This document shows positions 1 to 6,045 of a stretch of DNA of 6,564 nt, one piece after another. Where the stretch lies: contig SPBY01000170.1 of the NCBI GenBank assembly GCA_004525825.1, forward strand, positions 1 to 6,564, given 5' to 3'. Position 1 is the stretch's first letter; each line of letters opens with the position of its first letter. The DNA is from Bacteroidia bacterium (GTDB lineage: Bacteria > Bacteroidota > Bacteroidia > Bacteroidales > GCA-2748055). The notes under the pieces were generated by a model, which was given only the letters and a program-made list of their open reading frames with translations, was not told the origin of the DNA and ran no database searches. The translations under genes were made by a program, and so were the position numbers.

Positions 1-552
1 ATAGTCGGTGATAAGCTTTAGCAAGCGGTGTATTTCCTCGGGATGAGTGATCATCGCTGTCATGAATTCGGTGGTCCCCATCAAATACGAAGCAATGTTC
101 ATTGGCCCCCTCGATACAGCAAAATAGATTTTATGCCCATTGTCCTGGATCTCACGCTGATTGATCAGCAAGCGATTAAGAATAAACGGCGCCAATCCAT
201 CTTTTTCAGGATGTGGTTTTGAAATCCTGGAGATTTCATCCGTGGAATGAATCACCCGGTGAGCATGTGGAAACTCATTGGCTGGAAACGAACATTTTGC
301 ACCAAAAGCTGAGGGTTCGCTGCACATTCCATATTCAGACCAGAAGCCAGGCAGGAACATGACATCCGGGAATGATTTCACCACATGAAGGTTTGCCTTC
401 ATCCATATATCATCATTTGTGAAATAATCAAGGATCCTTACGCCGAACCACTTAGGCAACCAGGGACTATCCGCGATAAAACCGGTTTGAAGAGGGCTGA
501 TGTTTTTTCCCTTCACAATATCACATAACTTATCCCATTGCGATTCGGTCAT
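1..552 (-). CDS. Uroporphyrinogen decarboxylase-superfamily protein (not HemE-like), partial, C-terminus beyond left edge
   Basis: This is the first 184 codons of a minus-strand gene that continues past the left edge; family members are usually about 340-380 residues. The ATG at 552-550 is the only candidate nearby, because an in-frame TGA lies two codons upstream. The translation shows the superfamily pattern: DSPWLPKWFG at 28-37, FLPGFWSEYGM at 66-76, EPSAFGAK at 79-86, and a barrel strand AVSRGPMNIASYLMG at 145-159, followed by a helix with THPEEIHRLLKLI. The HemE N-terminal arginine signature (MRQAGR) is absent, so coproporphyrinogen synthesis is unlikely. Related non-HemE members include corrinoid or coenzyme M methyltransferases of the MtaA/CmuA type. 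The zinc-binding His/Cys residues that would support that role would lie in the missing half, so the function is inferred only at superfamily level. It is divergent from the LacI gene across a putative operator. No Shine-Dalgarno sequence is visible. Confidence 0.82.
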   Translation of the reverse strand, partial: MTESQWDKLCDIVKGKNISPLQTGFIADSPWLPKWFGVRILDYFTNDDIWMKANLHVVKSFPDVMFLPGFWSEYGMCSEPSAFGAKCSFPANEFPHAHRVIHSTDEISRISKPHPEKDGLAPFILNRLLINQREIQDNGHKIYFAVSRGPMNIASYLMGTTEFMTAMITHPEEIHRLLKLITDY

Positions 553-612
553 TGATCAAATGTTTTCATTTCAGTTGAAGGAACGCTTAGAAAACTCTAA
601 ATTAAAGTAAAT

Positions 613-624
613 GCAATCGATTGC
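613..624. promoter_or_regulatory. Putative LacI-family operator, perfect 12-bp palindrome
   Basis: GCAATCGATTGC reads the same on both strands and has the central CG step typical of LacI/PurR-type operators. It lies in the 133-bp divergent region, 61 bp upstream of the LacI-family start and 60 bp upstream of the URO-D-family start. It also sits just upstream of a TATAAT box on the plus strand, where a bound repressor could block RNA polymerase. No second perfect copy was noticed in the other intergenic regions. Autoregulation by the adjacent regulator is inferred from position and from family habit. Confidence 0.65.
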
Positions 625-637
625 GAAAATTTGTGGG

Positions 638-646
638 TATAATTTG
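638..646 (+). promoter_or_regulatory. Candidate promoter box for the lacI-type operon
   Basis: The stretch TATAATTTG contains a perfect TATAAT box (638-643), and its last eight bases match the Bacteroidota -7 element TAnnTTTG at all but one of the fixed positions. It lies about 40 bp before the regulator's ATG. No -35 or -33 element is seen at the expected distance; the nearest TTG (621-623) falls inside the putative operator and is too close. The region is AT-rich, so a chance match is possible. Confidence 0.4.
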
Positions 647-685
647 TAATTTTATGACAGAAGGCTACAAAAAGCCGTATCTGCA

Positions 686-1744
686 ATGACGGAAAAAAAA
701 GAAGTAACTATTTACGATATTGCCAAAAAACTCAACTTATCGGCCTCCACAGTAAGCAGGGGATTAAACGGGCATTCCGATATCCGCAAGGAGACCATCA
801 GAAAGATAAATCTTACCGCCCAGGCCATGGGCTATCAGCAAAACACCTTTGCAAGAAATCTGAGAAAGAACAGGTCCAATACGATTGGAGTGATTTTACC
901 TCGCCTGGATAGTAATTTTCAATCTTCGGTAATTGCAGGCATTGAAAGCCAGGTCAGTAAGAATGGATTCAATTTAATCATAAGCCAGTCCCGGGAATCC
1001 ATGGCGAAAGAAAAGGAGAACATTAAAACCTTGTTTAACAGCAGGATCGATGGATTGCTGATATCCCTGTCCAGTGATACATCTAATCTTGATCACCTGA
1101 GTACGATATTTAGGAAAGGGATCCCTGTGGTATTTTTTGATCGTATAAAGGATCATCCCACTTGCAAATGCTCGAAAGTAATCATTGATAATGTTAGGGC
1201 AGGCTTTGATGCGACAGAACATTTGATAGAACAGGGGTGTAGCCGAATTGTATATGTCAGCGATAATCGTTTATGCAACGTCTATTCAGAACGCCTTAAG
1301 GGCTATATGAACGCATTAGAACAATATAAAATCTCCTATGATCCTGAGCTGATCATTGAGGATAAGCTGAATGAGGAATCTGGTAAACGGACAGTATCAA
1401 GGTTGCTTAAAATGAAAAATCTTCCCGATGGAATTTTTGCAGCCAATGATACTTCTGCAGTGGCCATTATCTGCCAGCTAAAAAATGAAGGGATTCGGGT
1501 TCCTGAAGATATTGCGGTGGTTGGATTTAATAATGTTTATATTTCAAGAGTTATCGAACCCAGTCTTACAACCATTCATTATCCGGGAATGGAAATGGGA
1601 GAAATAGCTGCAGCCACCCTGATTGAGTTGTTGACTACGGAGGAGCCAAAAATCACAAAAACGGTCGTGCTGGATCACAAACTGATTGTCAGGAAATCTT
1701 CTCTCAGAAAGGAATCACTCAGCGCTCCCCATGAAGACATTTGA
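686..1744 (+). CDS. LacI-family transcriptional regulator
   Basis: This 352-residue cytoplasmic DNA-binding regulator has the usual length for the family. The N-terminal LacI helix-turn-helix spans about residues 6-27 (TIYDIAKKLNLSASTVSRGL), followed by the third helix and the hinge at about 50-63 (ARNLRKN, with the minor-groove leucine at 59). A periplasmic-binding-protein-like effector domain starts at TIGVILP (66-72). It shows FDR at 151-153, AANDTSA at 252-258, VVGFNN at 278-283 and EPSLTTI at 291-297, all standard family landmarks around the sugar-binding cleft. The effector is probably a sugar or sugar derivative but cannot be named. The ATG at 686 places the helix-turn-helix at the normal distance from the N-terminus; an upstream ATG at 654 is out of frame. 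The gene overlaps the oxidoreductase gene by 14 nt, so the two are almost certainly co-transcribed. The palindrome at 613-624 is its likely binding site. Confidence 0.95.
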   Translation: MTEKKEVTIYDIAKKLNLSASTVSRGLNGHSDIRKETIRKINLTAQAMGYQQNTFARNLRKNRSNTIGVILPRLDSNFQSSVIAGIESQVSKNGFNLIISQSRESMAKEKENIKTLFNSRIDGLLISLSSDTSNLDHLSTIFRKGIPVVFFDRIKDHPTCKCSKVIIDNVRAGFDATEHLIEQGCSRIVYVSDNRLCNVYSERLKGYMNALEQYKISYDPELIIEDKLNEESGKRTVSRLLKMKNLPDGIFAANDTSAVAIICQLKNEGIRVPEDIAVVGFNNVYISRVIEPSLTTIHYPGMEMGEIAAATLIELLTTEEPKITKTVVLDHKLIVRKSSLRKESLSAPHEDI

Positions 1745-2912
1745 GGAGGCCTTCTCAGAAAAGAGACTTGGTGATTCGAAACTTAGACTAAAGAATGTTT
1801 TCTTCAAATCGGCCACCTATGAAGGTATGTTTGATCAGGGCATTCCCAATCGCAAGTTGATAGATCACCATGTGGCCATGGCCAAAGGAGAGGTGGCGCT
1901 TACAACTTTGTCTTATGGGGCAGTGTCAGCCAATGGGAGGACCTTCATCGATCAAATGTATATCCATGACCGGAGTTTAAAAGAATTAAAAGTACTGGCC
2001 CATGAGGTGCATTTGGCCGGGGGAAAGGTAAGCATTCAACTGACCCATTGCGGTTACTTTTCAAAGAACAAGGAGGTCAAATACCCCTTGGCACCCAGCC
2101 GGGTTTTCAATGCATATGGCTCCTTGTCAGGCATCCTGTTTTCCAGGGCGATGAGCATAGAGGATATGGAGATGGTGGCCCATGATTTTGCGGAAGCTGC
2201 ACAGGGTGTCAAGGAAGCCGGATATGATGCCATTGAGATTCACATGGGTCACGGTTATTTATTGAGCCAGTTCCTGAGTCCTAAGACCAATAAGCGCAAG
2301 GACGCCTACGGGGGCAGCATTGAAAACAGAGCCCGTTTTCCCCTGGAAGTACTTAAGAAAGTACAAGCCAAAGTCGGGAAAGACTTTCCGGTACTGGTGA
2401 AATTGAATTTAAGCGATGGATTCAAAGGTGGATTTACGCTGGAGGACTGCAAATATGTAGCAAAAGAACTTGAAAAAAATGGATGCACTGCTATTGTTTT
2501 AAGTGGTGGCTTCACCAGCAAAACCCCATTTTATCTGATGAGGGGCGATATTCCCCTGGGAGGGATGATCAAGAACGGATCCTCCATGGCCGAAAAGATT
2601 ACGATGGCACTTTTTGGACCCTTCATTGTAAAACGCTACCCTTTTACACCCAATTTTTTCCTGGATCAGGCCAAGGAAATCCGGGAAGTGGTTCGAATGC
2701 CACTGGTATACCTTGGAGGCGTGGATTCAAAAAGCGGAATCGAAGAAATCCTGGATGCTGGTTTTGACTTTATTGCCATGGCCAGGGCATTGATCCACGA
2801 TTCTGATTTTCTAGTGAAGCTCAAGGAAAATCAGATCGAAAAGACGGAATGCAACCGCTGCAACAAATGTGTGGTAGAAATGGACCGGGAAGGGGTAAAA
2901 TGTGTACTCTAA
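1731..2912 (+). CDS. Old Yellow Enzyme-family NADH:flavin oxidoreductase with C-terminal four-Cys motif
   Basis: This 393-residue FMN-dependent TIM-barrel oxidoreductase is related to the N-terminal domain of 2,4-dienoyl-CoA reductase. Landmarks are KSATYEG at 26-32 (the strand that touches the flavin), QLTHCG at 103-108, HMGHGYLLSQFLSP at 171-184 with the substrate-anion-binding His pair (171, 174) and Tyr176, DAYGGSIENRARF at 191-203, and the phosphate-binding YLGGVDS (327-333) and MARAL (350-354). The end carries C374-x2-C377-x2-C380-x10-C391, resembling the iron-sulfur ligand set of dienoyl-CoA reductases, but the FAD and NAD domains of those enzymes are absent. Reduction of an activated C=C bond is inferred; the substrate is unknown. 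The ATG at 1731 was chosen: the frame is open further upstream only from a TTG at 1686, which would add 15 residues unlike the family, deep inside the regulator gene. The 14-nt overlap with the regulator suggests translational coupling. Confidence 0.9.
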   Translation: MKTFEEAFSEKRLGDSKLRLKNVFFKSATYEGMFDQGIPNRKLIDHHVAMAKGEVALTTLSYGAVSANGRTFIDQMYIHDRSLKELKVLAHEVHLAGGKVSIQLTHCGYFSKNKEVKYPLAPSRVFNAYGSLSGILFSRAMSIEDMEMVAHDFAEAAQGVKEAGYDAIEIHMGHGYLLSQFLSPKTNKRKDAYGGSIENRARFPLEVLKKVQAKVGKDFPVLVKLNLSDGFKGGFTLEDCKYVAKELEKNGCTAIVLSGGFTSKTPFYLMRGDIPLGGMIKNGSSMAEKITMALFGPFIVKRYPFTPNFFLDQAKEIREVVRMPLVYLGGVDSKSGIEEILDAGFDFIAMARALIHDSDFLVKLKENQIEKTECNRCNKCVVEMDREGVKCVL

Positions 2913-4516
2913 AAAGCGAATCGCATTTTAACTCCGTCAAACTCTTCTTCATACTCCATCACTCCAGGCCATAGGGGAGGCACCAGTTCGCTTTCCCATT
3001 CTGTTAGTTTCGAAAGCAAATGTTCTACAACTTCTGAATGTGTTGCTTTCAGGTCCTGGTGTTCTTGCTTGTCAGCTTCGAGGTCATACAGGACCAATTG
3101 ATCCTCTCGTGAATTGACAATTAACTTCCACTTTCCGCTGCGAACAGATTTATTGAAATCTGTTTTCCAAAACAAGAATTCATGGGGTACGCCTTCTCTC
3201 TCGCCGGTCAAAAAGGGTATAAGATCCACGCCGTCGATGGGAATATCTGTAGGTGCAGGAATGGTGCATGCTGAAAGTGCCGTGGTGAAAATATCCATCA
3301 GGGATACGGGTGTATGGTATTGAGCTCCGGCACTCAAGGTGCCTTTCCATTTTATAATAAAAGGAACGTTCAATCCTCCTTCAAAATTAGTCATTTTACC
3401 TCCTTTCAGATCGCCATTATCTGTGGCACCTGTATAGGTCGCTCCCCCATTGTCGCTGCAAAAAAAGACCAGAGTATTCTCCTCAATCCCTGATTCTTTT
3501 ACCTGCTCTATGATTTCTCCGATGGCATCATCAAGTGCAGCTATCATGGCAAAATATACCCTCTTGTTAAGGTCTTTCACATGCGAAAACCTATCGCAAT
3601 AAGATTTGGGAGCCTGGAAAGGAGTATGTGGGGCACTGAAAGGGACGTATAATAAGAACGGATCCTCTTCATGCGTTTTTATGAACTGACACGCTTCTTC
3701 AGCAATCCGCTTAGTCAGGTATTCATTTTCCTCAACTTCCTCACCATTTCGCACAATGGCAGAAGGGCCACTTCGCTTTTGACGCCAAATCATTTTATTC
3801 TGAAAGATCCGGTGTTTATGATTCACAATATCCTTGCTTCTTGTGGGCTCATAGAGGCTGAACGCTTCATAAAAACCATAAAACTCATCCACGCCTTTAT
3901 TTTGTGGAAGAAAGGGTTCATTGTAACCCAGGTGCCACTTGCCAAAACAGGCAGTCGTGTATCCCACGGAATGGAATGCTTCAAACAATGATATTTCTGA
4001 TACTGGCAGGCCCTGCTTTCTCAATTCAGTCTCAGAAGGGGTGTACCAGGGTTCAATCAATTGCAAGGGGCGTGTATTGACAAAGGTTTTAAATGCAAAG
4101 AACTCAAACTTGTTCCTTGCATATCTTCCCATAATCTGACGCTCGTTTCCAAATCGCTGCTGGTACCTGCCGGTGATCATCCCCGCACGGGAAGGGTTAC
4201 ATACTGCACTGGTGGAATAGGCTTCGGTAAAAACAATGCCCTCCTCTGCCAATTGATTAATGTTCGGGGTATCAAGTCCATCCTTGAAATACAGGTTTAG
4301 ATCATTCTTACCCAGGTCATCAGCTACAATGACCACAATATTGGGTCCTCCTTTGTGATCGCCTGATTGAGCAAGGCTTTGAAAATACCTAGTCTTACCA
4401 TCAAGCCTGGTGGAATCAACCCTGATTGGTGGATATACGGACTGCCCAAAAGAGCTGTGGCATAGAATGCCAACCAGCAGGACAATAGTATATACCCACT
4501 TAAACCTTGTGCTCAT
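2909..4516 (-). CDS. Secreted sulfatase of the formylglycine-dependent (type I, S1) family
   Basis: This 535-residue protein is predicted to hydrolyse sulfate esters, probably on a sulfated glycan, outside the cytoplasm. A signal peptide is visible (basic STRFKW, hydrophobic core about 8-19, likely cut near FGQS at 23-26). The alkaline-phosphatase-like core opens with NIVVIVADDLG (59-69; D66 and D67 for calcium). The activation motif is C106-N-P-S-R110, the Cys-type CxPxR signature in which Cys is oxidised to formylglycine. Further conserved residues are K193 and H195 in GKWHLG, H297 in SAPHTPF, D355-N356 in SDNGG, and lysines in KGGKMTNFEGG (371-381). GKWKLI (461-466) near the C-terminus is also typical. 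The length is normal and no key residue is missing. No activating enzyme (anSME or FGE) is encoded in the window. The gene lies 31 nt after the helicase stop, and its own stop overlaps the convergent oxidoreductase stop. The exact substrate cannot be assigned. Confidence 0.95.
   Translation of the reverse strand: MSTRFKWVYTIVLLVGILCHSSFGQSVYPPIRVDSTRLDGKTRYFQSLAQSGDHKGGPNIVVIVADDLGKNDLNLYFKDGLDTPNINQLAEEGIVFTEAYSTSAVCNPSRAGMITGRYQQRFGNERQIMGRYARNKFEFFAFKTFVNTRPLQLIEPWYTPSETELRKQGLPVSEISLFEAFHSVGYTTACFGKWHLGYNEPFLPQNKGVDEFYGFYEAFSLYEPTRSKDIVNHKHRIFQNKMIWRQKRSGPSAIVRNGEEVEENEYLTKRIAEEACQFIKTHEEDPFLLYVPFSAPHTPFQAPKSYCDRFSHVKDLNKRVYFAMIAALDDAIGEIIEQVKESGIEENTLVFFCSDNGGATYTGATDNGDLKGGKMTNFEGGLNVPFIIKWKGTLSAGAQYHTPVSLMDIFTTALSACTIPAPTDIPIDGVDLIPFLTGEREGVPHEFLFWKTDFNKSVRSGKWKLIVNSREDQLVLYDLEADKQEHQDLKATHSEVVEHLLSKLTEWESELVPPLWPGVMEYEEEFDGVKMRFAF
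2910..2930. terminator. Weak inverted repeat at convergent gene ends, possible terminator
   Basis: The stretch has the form TAAAA-A-GCG-AAT-CGC-A-TTTTA: eight possible pairs interrupted by one A/A mismatch around a 3-nt loop, with a short T run on either strand. It begins at the stop codon of the oxidoreductase. It is the only hairpin-like element seen near this junction and is short and AT-rich. On the minus strand the T run precedes the sulfatase stop codon, so efficient termination there would cut the message before the stop. If it works at all, it is more plausible for the plus strand. Confidence 0.25.
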
Positions 4517-4547
4517 GGTACCTGAATCTCTGAAATTTTGAATAGGG

Positions 4548-5897
4548 TTATCTCTTCTTAGATCTCTGGTTGAAATTTTTATCCCCCTTTGTAAGGGGTT
4601 TCTTATATTTCTTCATCTTACGCAGGTAAGAACCTCCCTGGTTGGTCTTGGTGTTTTTTAATTTCTTCTCGTGGAAAGCTCCTCCTGAATCCTCTATGAC
4701 TTTATGGGTCTTGAGTTTGATTTCTTCATTCTTTGGTCGCTCTTCGGGAGTAAGCTCCTCAGAAACATCCACCTCCTCAGGGAATTCGACCACCGGGATG
4801 CTATAATCCATCAGCTTCTCAATGGCTCTTTTGGCCGATTCCTCTTTCCAGGTATGGAACAGGATCGTTTTTCCCTTCTCCTCTGCCCTGCCGGTCCGGC
4901 CAATGCGATGCATGTAATTTTCGGGATAGGCAGGTGTGTCAAAATTAATCACATGAGAAATTTTGTCCAGATCGAGCCCCCGGGCCATCACATCGGTGGT
5001 AAGCAGGATCCGGTTTTTCCCCTGTTCAAATTTTTCAATGGAGCGTAACCTGTAGTTTTGCGATTTGTTGGAATGAATCACACATAGCTCCGATCCATAG
5101 AGCTCTTCAAGGGCTTCGAATAAGCGGTCCGCTCCCCTCTTACTTGAAACGAAAACCAGAACTTTACTAAACTCCTTCCGGTCAGATAAGAGATGGGCCA
5201 ACAAATTGACCTTGGTGTAGAAGTTTTTTACTTGATAACATTGCTGTGCAATGTTGCCCAGGGGAGTACCGCTTAAGGCGATGGAGATCCGGGCAGGTGC
5301 ATTGAAGTAATCATCAATCAAGACATCCACCTCCTCTGTCATGGTAGCCGAAAACATGATGTTTTGTCTCTTTCGGGGTAGTATATCAAAAATCCTCTCC
5401 AGCTGAAAACGAAATCCCAGGTCCAGCATCTCATCCACTTCATCGATCACCAGTTTCTTCACTGCATTTAAGCGAAGGGCGTCGTGCTGAATCAAATCAT
5501 ATAACCTTCCTGCAGTGGCTACCAGTATATCCGTTCCTGCTACTACAGCTTCCTTCTGTGCATTGATGTTGGTTCCTCCATACACTCCCAGTACTCGTGT
5601 ATTTGAGTATTTGGTGAGACTTTCAGCCTGCTCCACCACCTGAACCACCAGTTCACGGGTGGGCACCACAATCAATACACGGGGATTTACCTGGTTGGAA
5701 TATTTCAGATCGCGCAGGATGGGCCACAGGTAGGCAAATGTTTTACCTGTACCTGTTTGGGCAATCCCAACCACGTCGCGACCGGACAGTATAAGCGGAA
5801 CAGCCTCAGATTGAATGGGTGTAGGTTGCTCAAATCCCAAATCAGCAATGGCATTGTACAGGGGCTTTGACAGATTCAGCTTCTCAAAAGTGCTCAT
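4548..5897 (-). CDS. DEAD-box-family ATP-dependent RNA helicase (DEVD variant)
   Basis: This 449-residue protein is predicted to unwind or remodel RNA using ATP in the cytoplasm, for example in ribosome assembly or mRNA decay. All motifs of the family are present in order: Q motif GFEQPTPIQ (21-29), motif I AQTGTGKT (46-53), Ia PTREL (79-83), Ib TAGR (128-131), II DEVD (152-155), III SAT (183-185), IV LVFVSS (247-252), V TTDVMARGLD (300-309) and VI HRIGRTGR (330-337). Motif II has Val in place of Ala; the catalytic acidic residues are kept. After the core comes an acidic stretch (about 371-393), then a Lys-rich tail (about 411-449), as in RhlE-like bacterial helicases, where such tails help RNA binding. 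The RhlE-like label rests on overall form only. The ATG at 5897 puts the Q motif at the usual distance from the N-terminus. A perfect Bacteroidota -7 box lies just upstream. Confidence 0.96.
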   Translation of the reverse strand: MSTFEKLNLSKPLYNAIADLGFEQPTPIQSEAVPLILSGRDVVGIAQTGTGKTFAYLWPILRDLKYSNQVNPRVLIVVPTRELVVQVVEQAESLTKYSNTRVLGVYGGTNINAQKEAVVAGTDILVATAGRLYDLIQHDALRLNAVKKLVIDEVDEMLDLGFRFQLERIFDILPRKRQNIMFSATMTEEVDVLIDDYFNAPARISIALSGTPLGNIAQQCYQVKNFYTKVNLLAHLLSDRKEFSKVLVFVSSKRGADRLFEALEELYGSELCVIHSNKSQNYRLRSIEKFEQGKNRILLTTDVMARGLDLDKISHVINFDTPAYPENYMHRIGRTGRAEEKGKTILFHTWKEESAKRAIEKLMDYSIPVVEFPEEVDVSEELTPEERPKNEEIKLKTHKVIEDSGGAFHEKKLKNTKTNQGGSYLRKMKKYKKPLTKGDKNFNQRSKKR

Positions 5898-6045
5898 TGG
5901 AGATCAAAGGTTTCCACAAAAGTATGGCTTAATACATAGCGTGGGACATTTTTTGAAAAATATTGGTCATGGAACGATGACTTGCATGTCCTGAATAAAA
6001 AGATCACTTTTACAAAGCCGTAAAAAACCACAACGAATCTGAACC
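5898..6045. other. Divergent intergenic region between helicase and CBM6 lipoprotein genes
   Basis: This 148-bp AT-rich region must hold promoters for both divergent genes. The minus-strand -7 box is described separately. On the plus strand the best candidate is TTG at 5982-5984, followed after 20 bp by CACTTTTA (6005-6012), which matches only four of the six fixed positions of the Bacteroidota -7 element. A small inverted repeat (GTCAT at 5966-5970, ATGAC at 5977-5981) is present but short. No ORF, tRNA-like fold or terminator is apparent. Confidence 0.5.
5917..5924 (-). promoter_or_regulatory. Bacteroidota-type -7 promoter element for the helicase gene
   Basis: On the minus strand this reads TACTTTTG, a perfect match to the TAnnTTTG element recognised by the primary sigma factor of Bacteroidota. 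It lies 19 bp before the helicase ATG, which implies a leader of only about 10-15 nt. No clear TTG at the -33 position is present 19-21 bp further upstream, so the call rests on one box and its position. Confidence 0.5.

Noticed and set aside
28..222. 64-codon open frame on the plus strand
   Set aside because: It lies opposite the URO-D-family coding sequence, which has strong family motifs on the minus strand; the plus frame has no protein-like pattern.
1..552. Assignment of the left-edge gene as hemE of haem synthesis
   Set aside because: The HemE N-terminal arginine signature is missing, and the sequence fits the broader non-HemE branch of the superfamily.
663..676. GGCT...AGCC hairpin in the leader of the LacI-family gene, considered as a leader structure
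   Set aside because: A 4-bp stem is too weak to call, and no riboswitch or attenuator pattern surrounds it.
3671..4300. Three overlapping plus-strand open frames opposite the sulfatase gene
   Set aside because: They are shadows of the conserved sulfatase coding sequence and resemble no known protein.
4584..4598. Perfect 6-bp inverted repeat with a 3-nt loop (CCCCTT / AAGGGG) near the 3' end of the helicase gene, considered as a terminator
   Set aside because: It lies inside the coding sequence about 35 nt before the stop codon and is followed on the minus strand by ATAAAAATTT rather than a run of T, so it is not a good intrinsic terminator.
5966..5981. Short inverted repeat GTCAT-N6-ATGAC in the helicase/CBM6 intergenic region, considered as an operator
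   Set aside because: Five-bp arms are too short to separate from chance, and no second copy or adjacent regulator gene supports it.
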